The notes below the pieces were generated by a model. That model saw only the letters and a list, made by a program, of their open reading frames with translations, did not search any database and was not told the origin of the DNA. The translations under genes and the position numbers were made by a program. A stretch of DNA of 64,000 bases from Calycina herbarum (lineage: Eukaryota > Ascomycota > Leotiomycetes > Helotiales > Pezizellaceae). Location of the stretch: positions 558,001 to 622,000 of the forward strand of contig LLEY01000022.1 of assembly GCA_001414485.1 (NCBI GenBank). Direction: 5' to 3'. Of the stretch, positions 46,903 through 57,073 are shown in pieces; position 1 is the stretch's first letter; each line of letters starts with the position of its first letter.

Positions 46903-47424
46903 TGGAAGAGTTGAGAATAGTCTCGGTGCCGAATTATATAGTTTCGATATTATCCAAATACGCCCATTGTCGTATTTGCTTAGTAAATCGCTGTAAGAAT
47001 CCCGATCTTTAATCTACGTATATCACTTCCTTCTATTGCTTCCGATATTCTAGGGAATTGAATTCATTGTCCGAGATTTTTAGAAGATTTTCGAAATTCA
47101 AATGTTCTCGGAGAATCAATGTAATTGTCCCAGACTTATTTGCACATGGCTTACAAACACAGGTGTGCCTAGTCCCGAGCGAGGAGGTTTAAAATAGGAG
47201 AAGCTGAATAACTCATATTGCCTTATTAGGTTTAGGACGCCGGTGGGATTTAATGTCTAGTTGCTTCTAGGTCCAGCCTAAGCAACCAGCTTGGTACCAA
47301 TCAACTATAGCTTCACATTACATCACCACATTTGGCATGATTCAACACCTAAACTTCCCCTTCCAAAATTTACACTCAGCAACTTCAAAAAAGAATATTC
47401 CACACTTCGTTCATAGCGACCAAG
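46903..47424. promoter_or_regulatory. Promoter region of the first membrane-protein gene
   Basis: Upstream DNA shared with the paralogue at 56072. tagcttcacattacatc at 47308-47324 (117 bp before the ATG) matches tagcttcacgttacatc at 55962-55978 (110 bp before). Further weaker matches (tttaatg.ctag, gg(t)ttagcc-like words) lie 60-100 bp further out. The rest is AT-rich and without a gene. Confidence 0.5.
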
Positions 47425-48411
47425 ATGTACGTCTACTGCGACCAAAATCGCGCCGAACTACCCGCTACCAACGATGCCGACGACGCCGAAAAAGAAATAT
47501 TTCCTTTCGTAGAGGTTGACGATGGCAAATGGACTCTGCTGGCCCAAAACATCTTTTGTATCATTTTACTTATTATCTGCCTTTTTCTTGGCCTCGTCGT
47601 TAATTTCGCCTCCGACGAAAACGAGCCAGACATCGTTCCTTTCTGGAACTTAAAAGCACGAATAACACAAACATGGTACTTCTATCTCCTCTGCCTTCTT
47701 AATGTCGGAGCAATGCGTTTCGCATTCTGGTGGGGTTACTCTACGATATTATCACCACGATCAGGCGAAAAGGAGGACAGTCGAGAAAATCTCCTGGAAT
47801 GTATACGGGAAAGTCTCGATACTTATATACTTGTATTAACACCTGTTACATCATGCTTGGTAGGATTGAAAAGGAATTCGGAGCAAGAAAAAATTCTGAG
47901 GGAATTCGAAAAGAGATTCACGTATCAAACTTTTGTATGCTACTTGGCGAATCCGGCTACAAGTTTTGGTGTTCTGTCCCGCTGTGGCTGGTACTCGAAA
48001 TACAATGCTTTGTTGTTTATTCTAGTGAACCAGACATCTTCGCTCGTTTTCTTTCACTTCGTTTATCTTATTGTACATTGCAATTCTCTATGGGCTGTGT
48101 TGATTTGGATTGGCTGGGTTGTCTACACGGGAATTATAATCTGGGTTTATATTAGTATACAGCTGCTTGTTGGATGGCATTGGAAGCTAGCTGGATTTGC
48201 TAAGAAAATAAGGAGAGAATGTCTAAAGGTTGGATCTTTAAATCTGGAGGACCTGGAAATGGGAGGCAACATATATCAGAGGGAGAGTGCGAAAGAAAGG
48301 TTGAAAGAATGGATGTGGAATATCTTGAAGGACGATACGGACTCGGAGCAGGAAGCAATCAAGAGGAGAGCGAAAGAACTTGTTCCACTTGTTGAAAAAA
48401 TTGTTCTCTGA
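47425..48411 (+). CDS. Four-helix membrane protein, unknown family (copy 1)
   Basis: Single exon, 328 aa, ATG in context ccaagATGt. It begins MYVYCDQNRAELPATND, with an acidic stretch to residue 35. Membrane segments lie at about 43-61, 84-104, 194-217 and 221-248. The loop between the second and third (105-190) is hydrophilic, with EKEDSRENLLECIRESLDTY and CYLANPATSFGVLSRCG. The C-terminal 80 residues form charged helices (AKERLKEWMWNILKDDTDSE, KELVPLVEKIVL), probably cytosolic. The paralogue at 56072 shares the whole layout, with conservation strongest in TQTWYFYLLC, FAFWWG/LAFWWG and the C-terminal helices. No signal peptide or known catalytic motif. Converges on the secreted-protein pseudogene at 48987-49448. 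Role unknown; receptor, channel or immunity partner are only possibilities. Confidence 0.8.
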   Translation: MYVYCDQNRAELPATNDADDAEKEIFPFVEVDDGKWTLLAQNIFCIILLIICLFLGLVVNFASDENEPDIVPFWNLKARITQTWYFYLLCLLNVGAMRFAFWWGYSTILSPRSGEKEDSRENLLECIRESLDTYILVLTPVTSCLVGLKRNSEQEKILREFEKRFTYQTFVCYLANPATSFGVLSRCGWYSKYNALLFILVNQTSSLVFFHFVYLIVHCNSLWAVLIWIGWVVYTGIIIWVYISIQLLVGWHWKLAGFAKKIRRECLKVGSLNLEDLEMGGNIYQRESAKERLKEWMWNILKDDTDSEQEAIKRRAKELVPLVEKIVL

Positions 48412-48986
48412 TAATTTTCAGATTCGAAACAGGCCAGGGGAAGAAAATCTGCTGTTAGGCTCTAGAAGTAGAGGCTGTGCAGCACCAATTTATTTGCCAA
48501 TCGATGTTTCACTTAGTTCTATTCAGAACGATCACGGTTATTCTTACACTGTTCCCAAACTTGAAGTTCAGTTGCTCCTCAAATTTACTTCTGTGTAATA
48601 TCTGTTGCTCATGATATGGATGCAAAGAAGCTTGGCATTCTACCTAGGGCAAAGCCAGATACTTGCGCTGCACTATGTATTCAGACCGGAATTCTAGCCT
48701 TATCCAACTTCCCCAACTAAATCGCAAGATCATAGAAATCTTGAAAAGCATCCAACCATAGCCCCCCCGTATTCTCGCTTAACACCCATCCCCCTCCTCC
48801 CATCTAAAAAATGAACCAAATGTACGAAAGAAAGAGCGGAATCCAAGTCCTCCACTGCCGAGTTTACCTCCCACCGAATGCATGGATTATACCAGCTAAT
48901 TCCTTGGCAAATCCAACCCAGGAACATCACCCCGAACAATCCTCTCCTGCCTCAAGTCCGTCAAACTCCACAGGAAACAAGACCCT
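48412..48986. other. Convergent intergenic region, cassette copy 1
   Basis: Contains 3' ends of both cassette genes. Similar to 57074-57607 (aaacaggc, ttacctaggg/ctacctaggg, tacgaaagaaa words in the same order), which shows that the duplication included this DNA. No gene supported. Confidence 0.55.
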
Positions 48987-49448
48987 TCACTCACGGCCAC
49001 TAGACCCGTCATGTACGTTCGCCCGAACAATGATGTTATACTTGTCCGTGTCGAATTGTTGACCACAAGCATACTGGTCACCAGACAGACCATCAGCATG
49101 ACTGCACTCATCAATGATATCTTAAGCGTAAGTAGCCAAGTAATCACAGTTAGGATAAATCGGAAAATCGTTACCGTTGCAAAGAACAATCTCGTGTTCA
49201 TCATCGCAGGTGAGGTCGACACACATACTAGGGCCAGCAGCTACTGCACAACTGCCTCCCCGCTCCTTCAAAGTTTCGATTTTCTCCTTGATCTTGTTGA
49301 CATATGCATAGTACCAAGGCTGCTCTGTATCCTCGCAGCAGACGATGTGTTCCTTGCTGCTGGGAGAACGAGATACCATTTCGGCAGGTGGTCAAGAGAC
49401 AATAGCGGAGAGACCTAGAAGGCCAAGCAATAAAGTCGTGAAAAGCAT
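48987..49448 (-). pseudogene. Small secreted cysteine-rich protein, two nonsense codons (cassette copy 1)
   Basis: Starts at 49448 with MLFTTLLLGLLGLSAIVS, a signal peptide, then an in-frame TGA at 49392-49394. The same frame continues through CCEDTEQPWYYAYVNKIKEK, RGGSCAVAAGPSMCVDLTC and NGNDFPIYPNCDYLATYA to a TAA at 49122-49124. Beyond it the frame resumes with DIIDECSHADGL and QYACGQQFDTDKYNIIV, ending at 48987. The order C...CxxLxC...C...GQxFDTDxYN is a pattern known from uncharacterised fungal secreted proteins. TAA for CAA and TGA for CGA are C-to-T changes that RIP could have made. No toxicity or other activity is claimed. Its relative is at 57608-58528. Confidence 0.75.
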
Positions 49449-50525
49449 GGTTGGTTATTTCTGTTGAATTGCGTTTTCGTCAAGAAGGCTTCGCTGTGGT
49501 TCTGGTTGCAAAAGGAAGCTGAGGGTGAATGGCTATTGACACTATTGACACGATTGTAGAACTGGTTCGTGCTATTCAGAAAGCTTGAGGAAAGTCAAAG
49601 AAGATGGTTGAGGTTCATGAAGCGTAGTAACGATAATAATCGCAGAACTGGAAGGATTGCTTGTATGTCGCACGTTGCCTGGATAGTAAGGAGTTCGATA
49701 TTTGTAGACTACACAATGCGCTATAGACGATCAGGTGGGTAATGAAGCGAGTGCTATTCACCCGGTGTACTTAATTTTATAACATCATCGAGTTTTTAGC
49801 TTCCAAGGTAACCGGGTGTCTTGCCTTTTGTCAAATTCACCGTAATAATAATTGGCCGAGGACTTACAATATTTCTAGATTGTATTGTTTAATCTCATTA
49901 GCTTTTCGCATATACTGGCTGCTCTGTAGCAAGAGAGCCCCACCATACCGGAGCGCCTATTGTTTTTTTCAGAAATAGTCCGACGATTAAACCAATATCC
50001 GAGAAAGAAAGTGAGGCTTCATTTCCTAATCCTTTCAAACTTCTTCATAGACCAGTAATAAATTCGTCCAAGGAGTTTTTATCATATTTAACAGTAGCAG
50101 AACCTCTTATTCGCATAGAGAGACAGATAACGAATTCACCCACTGAAAAAACTCGAACTTTTATGAATGAGACGTAAAGTTCACGTCATCAATGTTCTGA
50201 AACACCACCATTCATTAGAAAGCAACATGAGAGTACTCGCCAAGTTTCATGCTCGTGTGCCTTTTTAGCGAAAAGTACAACCAGTAATAAATTGTAAGAG
50301 TTTTTGATTTAGTGAATAGGCTCGCTTTTAAGTGGCTTGCTAAGCGAGATTGCGGATGTATCCTTCCATCGATATATAAATAGCCAGGGAGTACGAAGAG
50401 CTTCTCTCTTCTCTCCTTGCGAACAATCTATTCTTTGATCCCTACCATAACAGTTTCAAGTGAACAATATCTATTGATCATTTCAAGTATCTTCGTTCTG
50501 AACTTGTAGCCCTCGTTCTCTTATT
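49449..50525. other. Gene-less region between cassette copy 1 and the transposon cluster
   Basis: Promoter of the secreted-protein pseudogene and further non-coding DNA with normal base composition. A TATA-like tatataaatag lies at about 50372-50382. No gene supported. Confidence 0.5.
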
Positions 50526-51163
50526 TACGGAGGACATTAGCAAAGAGTTAAAAACATAAAACATAAAACATAAAACAGACTTAAGTAAAATAAAAAAATT
50601 CTATTTTTAAGACTTAAAAGGATACTATATAGAGTAACTAAGATAGATTAGAAGCCTAGAATTTAATATCTATTTAATTTAAGTTTTAATTATTAAAAGA
50701 GTAAAGATAAAGTATAGTCTAATTAAAGTCCGAGTATAGCCTAAGGCTTAGCTAGTTATGACGGCCCTCTACAAATGTATAACAGAAGTGCTTATAGAAT
50801 AGTATCTTATATTAAGGAAAACTAAACTAAAGAGAGAAGTAGAGAGTATAGACGCTCTTACTCTATTTAACTATACTAAGCGAGTCCTCGGTAGAACCCC
50901 GGGGAACCCTGGTCACGGGATTACACGTGATCTAGATGTATATAACTGGAACTGTTACACTAGTCTCCTGTTATACGCCGATACTAGATATACTATTACG
51001 TTTTAGTTTTAAGCTAACTTTTAATACTTTCTACTATCTCTTTACTTAAGTAGTATCTTTTTAGATATAGAATCTATAAAGAAATTATTTAAGATTACTT
51101 GTCGGTATATTAAAGAGTGAATAGCACTTCACGTGACCTTCTCGCTTAAGGTCTATTTAAGTA

Positions 51164-51320
51164 CGAAAGGGGGTTTCAAGTGGGTCTCGCGCACCCCATG
51201 AAGGCGGTGAGGCATTCGTTCCATAGAATATCATCGAATGTGCTAAATTGCCCACAAATTCCCTTAAATGGTCAGGCAGAAAACATGGGGTGCGCGAGAC
51301 CCACTTGAAACCCCCTTTCG
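51164..51320. mobile_element. Foldback MITE with perfect 37-bp arms
   Basis: Arms at 51164-51200 and 51284-51320 are exact inverted copies (start cgaaagggggtttcaagtgg), separated by an 83-bp loop. Flanking TA at 51162-51163 and 51321-51322. Its GC-rich arms show no RIP. The right TA is also the left TA of the next element. Confidence 0.9.
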
Positions 51321-51322
51321 TA

Positions 51323-51934
51323 CCGTATACTTTCACGAGAGTGGCGATGGGTCTAACCGTTTTTGGTAGTCACGTGTAGAGGACTTGGCATTTTTAATAA
51401 GTAAACAATAGAGTAAACAACATAATTAAATAGGCAAAACACTACATTCCACCCTGAATTCCTGCTCCAATTATGCCCCCACTTGGATTTGTGCCTTATA
51501 GGCCCCCCTTAGCTGAAAAGTCGCTTGATTTGCCTTCTTAAAATGTCCCGATTCCACATACAACCTTACTAAACACTTTATTTACTTCCACTTCCACTTC
51601 CATTTCTAAGGATAATTCAGTTAAGAGAATAGGGAGGCCACCAAAGTCAATAGAGAAGAGAAAAGCGGAGTATAAGGAGCCAGAAGCAGCTAAGAAAAAG
51701 AGGATTTAAAGGCTAGATTAGTAGGATAGACAGAGGCTTAGAACCTGTCTCATGTAGAAGAAATAGCTAGAAATGAGGAAATAGAAGGCTAGAAATGTAT
51801 TTTATATTATATAAGTGATTAAGTAGAAATAGAAATATATAACTATGTATACGTTTTTCTCTGATAGCAGTAGAACTACACACGTGACTACCAAAAACGG
51901 TTAGACCCATCGCCACTCTCGTGAAAGTATACGG
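51323..51934. mobile_element. TIR element with perfect 55-bp arms, abutting the previous one
   Basis: Arms at 51323-51377 and 51880-51934 are exact inverted copies (start ccgtatactttcacgagag). Flanking TA at 51321-51322 and 51935-51936. The 500-bp interior contains a short Lys/Glu-rich coding-like stretch (51630-51705, reading RIGRPPKSIEKRKAEYKEPE) that looks like an internal remnant of a longer transposon. 612 bp in total. Confidence 0.88.
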
Positions 51935-52274
51935 TAGTTAGAGTAGCTAACTTTACTCGACATACACGAACGATAATAGACTCTTTTTATATCACGCTAA
52001 TGACCACCAAGTCATACCAACATTAGTTTTAAAAAATATATCAAGTAAAGTAGTAGCTAATTACGTGTCTAGTCTTAAAAATAAAAAATAAAATTTTCTA
52101 TCTTAACTAAGTTCTATAACTAGCTATATAGAACTCTAAAAGTAAAGCTAAAATATATAAATTTTTATTTATTTCTTATTTAATATCTCTTTTTAAAATA
52201 CTATAAGTTAGTCTTTTATATTATAAATAATTTATTTTCTACCTTTCTAACGATATATACTTATTTAAAATAAG

Positions 52275-53395
52275 GCCACCCCGGTACGGAGCCTTGAGGT
52301 AGAGGCCGACTGCGCACCAATCGACCTATACCTTAACCTAAGAGTAGCCGCGTTCGAAAGAAAGTTCCGAGCGTCTGAACCAGGAAAGCTGATCCAAAGC
52401 GCTTGTAAGCATATAGCTGCGCGGCTAAGAAAAAGGAGAGGAAGGCCGTCAAAGGCAGGAAAGGCGATGCCGTGCTCTTGGAGAGCGAGACAGGAGTGGG
52501 AAGGAAAGTGGGGAATAGAGAGAGGGGGGTTTGAACACAGCGCTACGCTTGAAGAATGGAGAAAGCGCCTAGAAGCCCAGAGGAAGAGAACCGAAGAAAA
52601 GAACCCTACGCGATATATAGAAGCGCCAGATGAGGCGACCTCGACGATTGGGAGCCACGGAAGGTTCATAAGGGGCTCGCCAAAGCGAAGAGCTCGCTAC
52701 TCGTACAAGCACGGACGGGAGCAATAGGGCTCAACGCCTTCCTCTTCTCAAGAAGGGTACTAGACCAGCTTACACCATGGTGTATATGCGCAGACGGCAG
52801 AGAGATGGTGGGGCACCTTGTACTGTTTTGCCACGAGATTTCACAGGAAAGAGAAGCGCTTGCAAGAGCCCTTGGAAAGCGGGTCGGGGACCTTAGAGAG
52901 CTAAGAGGGGCGCTGGCGAATAGGAAGCTAGCGCCGAGGATTACCACTTGGCTGCTCAGGCTAGGAAGACTCCAGGAGTATAGGCTCGCGCTAGAATTGC
53001 TAGAGGAAGACAGAGAGAAGAATAAGGAGGAGTCGAGAGAGAGGGAGGAAGAGGAGGAGGCAGCCGAGGCGCGCCGAAAGGCAAGGCCTAGGCTAAGGCA
53101 GTTTTAAGAAGGCGCTTAAGGAGCGCCAGGGACGGCAGGTATACCCACGGCCCTTGTACTACTAACATACGCTTTGGCGGTTGAGCACTTCAACCTACCA
53201 CCTTTCATGTCACCGAGTCGGAGAGACGAGCTCCGAATAGACAGTAGCAGGACCTGAAAAGGAGTGTCTTACGCTCGAGGGAAAGCTCGAGAAGCGACGG
53301 AGAACGAGCCAAAGGCTTTGTAAACTAGAATAGAAGATGTACTGCTTGCTCTTAGAGCTTGGCCTACGGCCTACGCAGCGTAAGAATAATAATAA
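52275..53395 (+). mobile_element. 5'-truncated Tad1-like LINE fragment, not RIP-altered
   Basis: The plus strand encodes the end of ORF2: DLDDWEPRKVHKGLAKAKSS, LLVQARTGAIGLNAFLFSRR, LTPWCICADGREMVGHLVLF, CHEISQE, then an Arg/Glu-rich tail ending RPRLRQF at 53107. C-C-H-C spacing in the middle is the Tad1-type C-terminal zinc site. An upstream open stretch (52467-52727) is in another frame, so one frameshift is present. The 3' end has an aataataataa tail. The duplication tacttattt-aaataag borders both sides (52258-52274 and 53396-53411, one base different). GC-rich, in contrast to the AT-rich host element. Confidence 0.8.
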
Positions 53396-53621
53396 TACTT
53401 ATTTAAATAAGAAAATATAGTATTTATAAATTATTATTAGTTTATTAAGATAATTTTATTTTTGTTTTATGTTTTGTGTTTTTGTTTTTCTATTAGCTAA
53501 CTCTCTACTAATGTCCTCCGTATTATTTCAAAAGTAGGAATCACCAATTGAAGTAGTTAACTACTGCCTGGTTATACTCGCTACAGTAGATAGGACTCCT
53601 TACCACTTCTCTTCTCTAGTA

Positions 53622-53918
53622 TATTTTATTCACCAATTATATAATTAGTCAGTTCTGCCTAAACATGCTCGCACTCCGTTATAATTAAGCTCTATAGTTC
53701 GGTGAAATAACTTAAGTTAATTTTTATTAAACAAATGTTACTCGGATAAGTACTAAGTACTCTATACTTTTAAAACATTCGAGACTCTAGCTAGCTTATT
53801 TAGTTACTATAAATGCTTTTGAATAATATGATTTAATAGCTTAATTTACTATATACACTACTTAATACAATAAAGTAGCAACGTAATTAGTCAGTTCCAG
53901 AATTAGTGAATAAAGCAT
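53622..53918. mobile_element. AT-rich MITE-like repeat, family R copy 2
   Basis: Terminal inverted repeat tattttattcaccaatt at the left and its imperfect complement aattagtgaataaagca at the right, with TA outside both. No ORF. Interior text (gttactcggataagta, ctatacttttaaaacatt) matches copy 3 at 61979-62308 at many positions with C/T differences, typical of RIP. Confidence 0.6.
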
Positions 53919-53923
53919 ACCAC

Positions 53924-54607
53924 CTAAGACTTTACATCAATAAAAACCTCAAGGTCTCCGTCAAAGTCGTCTAGCTGGACTACGAAGTATGCTGCGACAT
54001 TATTGAACCATTTCCAGTATTCTTCATCCGTGGGATACATTAGTCGAACATCCCCCATGAGCATACCCTCGATGGCTAGCGTGCCGAGTCTTCCCAAGAG
54101 GCTCTTTTGAACGAGACCACTAGCAGTCCTGTTCACCTTTGCCTCAATGCTACTTGGTCGATTCTCCTACTTTGGATGGAGTTCCTGACCTGTTCTCGCA
54201 TTCTCGATTTCGTTTTCAACATATACCTCGAGATGTGGAGGTCCACCAGGAGTGTCCAGTACCGTTTTCGCAATGCCAATCCACTCCTTATCCGTCATTC
54301 CCACGAAGTTGTGTTTTTTCTCAAGTCGCGCGATATGATACTTGATTCTCTCGAAGACATCTTCTCTCAACTGGACTTTAAGATGGCGTTGAAAAACCTC
54401 TCACTCATACTCCTCTTTTGGCAACGAAGCAACTTTGTCTTCTGACAAGCTGATAGGATTGCGAAGACTGGTAAGAACGAGAAAGCCGCTTTCATTCGAA
54501 TGGGAAATCATCTCAAAGCATAAGTCAAGTCTCTTGAGACTCTCTACATGGAGCTCTCTGGATTTCTCTCCACGAAGCTGGGTTTGCATAACTTTAGCGA
54601 CAAGAGA
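53924..54607 (-). pseudogene. Unknown host gene, one frame with two nonsense codons
   Basis: Three open stretches on the minus strand share one frame: 54589-54404 (ESLKRLDLCFEMISHSNESG), 54400-54170 (REDVFERIKYHIARLEKKHN, GMTDKEWIGIAKTVLDT) and 54166-53924 (VQKSLLGRLGTLAIEGMLMG, EEYWKWFNNVAAYFVVQLDD). They are interrupted only by TGA at 54401-54403 and TAG at 54167-54169. The N-terminus is missing: text continues a few codons upstream of the first Met (NLSLVAKVM) and then hits TAA. No family recognised. Composition is that of a soluble helical protein. Confidence 0.65.
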
Positions 54608-55019
54608 TAGATTTTAGGTTGTCGAGAACGATCAACGCTAGTTGGTTCCAGGCCGAGTCGCAGCTCAATTGCGTTTCTTTGTCGTTGATCGCGTGTCACA
54701 TTTCCTTGGCAAGGATTATTCATAATCTGGTGAGGTATCGAATCATTTCATTGGGCCAAGTAACAGTGGGTCATTCACCTAGAGATAAGCAAAGATAGTC
54801 GGTAGTTGGTTTTAATGGTTTGAATTCCACTAAACTTCGTTGACTCGGTCACAACTTTCCTTCCATTAACGATATTATCAGTGATTCCTGTTGGATTTAT
54901 AATCAACACCCAGGAGATGGTTCTGGAATCGAGGCTAATTACGTGAGATAGAATGCTCTCGAAGTATTCTAACGTGTATATAAACCCCTACTTCTCTTAC
55001 TCTCTTAAAGAGTTTAAGA
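54608..55019. other. Gene-less region
   Basis: Short stretch between the pseudogene and the hAT-like element. No coding text beyond a possible lost 5' end of the pseudogene. Confidence 0.4.
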
Positions 55020-55027
55020 GACACAAT

Positions 55028-55631
55028 CAGTGTGAGCACAAATTAATCAGTTAATCTGATTAATGATTAACAAGTTCCTTGATTAGATTAGATTAATTAA
55101 TCTAGATTAATATAATATACAATCTACTAATTTATAATAAAGTAGTTAACCTTACATTCCGGTTTCTTCTTCTCTTTTTCCTTCTCTTCTTTCTCTCTTC
55201 TCTAGCCTCTGCTTCTTTTCTTCTTCTATCTCTTCCTCTATATAGAAGCCCTAGCTATTTAAGCTACTTAACTAAAGAGTCGCTTACTAAGAGCTGAAGT
55301 AGCTACTTATAAAGCGTCTTATTAGTAATACAAGTACTTAAATATAGTAAGAACTTATATTTATTATTATATAATTAATAGCTAATTTATTAAGGCTATA
55401 TTCAAAGAAGTTACGTAGTAAATAGAGTACTTAGGAGATCTCGCTTAAGCTCCCGGCAGTCTCGGAACGCCACTCCGACGCCACTCCGAGGCTCGGTCCG
55501 GTCTCCGATACTCCCGGTCCGGTCACGTGCTATATTAATCAATTAATCAATTATTAATCAGATTAATAACTTTTGCATAATCTGATTAATGATTAACACC
55601 TGAAAATCTAATCTAATCATTTCTCACGCTG
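55028..55631. mobile_element. Non-autonomous hAT-like element, 604 bp
   Basis: Perfect 8-bp target duplication gacacaat at 55020-55027 and 55632-55639, the hallmark of hAT elements. Tips are CAGTGTGAG and (inverted) CAGCGTGAG. The subterminal regions contain repeated taatctgattaatgattaac words on both sides, as expected for transposase-binding repeats. The interior is AT-rich with a GC island at about 55440-55530. No transposase frame. Confidence 0.88.
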
Positions 55632-55639
55632 GACACAAT

Positions 55640-56071
55640 ACAAAGCATTTTTGCAACAATTCCCTTTGCCGTAATTACTTAGTGGGTCGCGCGTATCAAG
55701 CGAGGAGTTGAACAATCAACGTCATAGAAAATTGGTGGTTCTGTCATTACGTATATGACCAAATTAGCCCCCTTTCCCACCTATATATACGGGTGCTTCC
55801 GCCCACCTAATTCAAGCTCCTTAGAGCATTTTTTTACCCAACTTTTGTACGCGACAATTATTCTACCTATTTAGCATTAGAGGCTCCGTGGTTTTAATGC
55901 CTAGACAGTAGTCTTTAGGTTTAGCCCAGCCTCAGCTACCGGTCCAGTACTAGAAGGGCTTAGCTTCACGTTACATCCCCCCATTTTCCTGCGAAGGATT
56001 CAGCACTCGAGCTTCTCGTTCAAACTTCACATTCAATCAAAGAAAAAACTCAAAACCTTGTTAACGTCAAA
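55640..56071. promoter_or_regulatory. Promoter region of the second membrane-protein gene
   Basis: Shares the element tagcttcacgttacatc (55962-55978) with the promoter of copy 1 at nearly the same distance from the ATG. A tatatatacgggtg word lies at about 55780. The segmental duplication begins by about 55870. Confidence 0.5.
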
Positions 56072-57073
56072 ATGTTCGTTTACTGCGACAACAATCGCGC
56101 CAAGTTACTCCCTACAAACGATAGCGAGGATAAAAGAATCATTTTTAGTTTCATGGATAATGACGACGATGATAAATGGATTCTCCTAATTTTCAATACA
56201 AGCAAGATCTTTTTATTTCTTTTCCTCTTGTTCGTCGACTTATTCGTTTTCGTCGATCCCGGAAAAGAGGAACCAGCCAGCAATCTTTTCTGGAATTCAG
56301 CAGCACGAAAAACACAAACGTGGTACTTTTACCTCCTTTGCGTCCTCAACATTGGGGTGACTAGTTTGGCATTCTGGTGGGGATGCTGGACTGTTTCATT
56401 ACCGCCAGCAGGGGAAAAAGAGGACAGCCGAGAAAACCTCTTGAAATGTATACGTAAAAGTCTTGACGCGTATATATCGATAGGAACACTGTCTGATGCG
56501 CATACGGCCGAAGTAGCACCGCCCCCTCAACCATGGGACCTGAGGACTTTTGAGAGAGAATGTAACAAGAGGTTTGCGTATCAACAATTTACATTATACT
56601 TGGCAAATCCAGCATCAAGTTTCAGCGTTTTGTCTAATTGTGGCGGGTATTCGAGGTTCAATACTTGGTTGTCTATCTTCATATACCATGCACTCTCGCT
56701 CACTGCTTTTCAAGCGGTTTACTGGATTATAAATTTCAAGTCTCTATGGGCTGTGTTGTGTTGGGTTGGTTGGTTAGTGTGTATAGGAATTTTAATCTGG
56801 GCTCATGTTAGCCTACAGACTAGAGCTGGATGGCATCGAAAGCTTGCTGGGATTGCTAGGGAAATAAGGAGAGGTTGTCTAACTGATGGATATTTTAACT
56901 TCGAGGATTTGGAAAAGGGAGGAGATAGGAGCCAAGATAGAAAAAAGGCCGCGAAAGAGAGGCTAGAAAAATGGATGTGGGATATCTTGAAAGACGACAC
57001 GGACTCAGAGCTGAAAGCAATTAAGAGGAGAATGCAAGAACTGGTTCCACTTATTGAAAAGATTGTTCTTTAA
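56072..57073 (+). CDS. Four-helix membrane protein, unknown family (copy 2)
   Basis: Single intact exon, 333 aa, ATG in context tcaaaATGt. Paralogue of 47425-48411: same N-terminus (MFVYCDNNRAKLLPTND), same four membrane segments, same loop word GEKEDSRENLLKCIRKSLDAY shortened by one at the ends, and same C-terminal helices (AKERLEKWMWDILKDDTDSE, ELVPLIEKIVL). Differences concentrate in the acidic N-terminus, the first membrane segment and the loop at about residues 140-165, where this copy has a Pro-rich insertion (EVAPPPQPWD). Both copies intact while their secreted partners are damaged suggests selection on the membrane protein. Function unknown. Confidence 0.8.
   Translation: MFVYCDNNRAKLLPTNDSEDKRIIFSFMDNDDDDKWILLIFNTSKIFLFLFLLFVDLFVFVDPGKEEPASNLFWNSAARKTQTWYFYLLCVLNIGVTSLAFWWGCWTVSLPPAGEKEDSRENLLKCIRKSLDAYISIGTLSDAHTAEVAPPPQPWDLRTFERECNKRFAYQQFTLYLANPASSFSVLSNCGGYSRFNTWLSIFIYHALSLTAFQAVYWIINFKSLWAVLCWVGWLVCIGILIWAHVSLQTRAGWHRKLAGIAREIRRGCLTDGYFNFEDLEKGGDRSQDRKKAAKERLEKWMWDILKDDTDSELKAIKRRMQELVPLIEKIVL

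Larger units (their letters stand above)
50528..53520. mobile_element. TA-flanked TIR element, 3.0 kb, carrying nested insertions
   Basis: Ends read cggaggacattag inward on both sides (13 bp perfect, 21 of about 23 with mismatches), flanked by TA (50526-50527 and 53521-53522). Next to both ends are aaaacataaaac-type runs. Subtracting the elements at 51164-51934 and 52275-53411 leaves about 1.1 kb of AT-rich DNA without transposase text, so it was non-autonomous or is deleted. TA duplication suggests Tc1/mariner-type. Confidence 0.75.
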
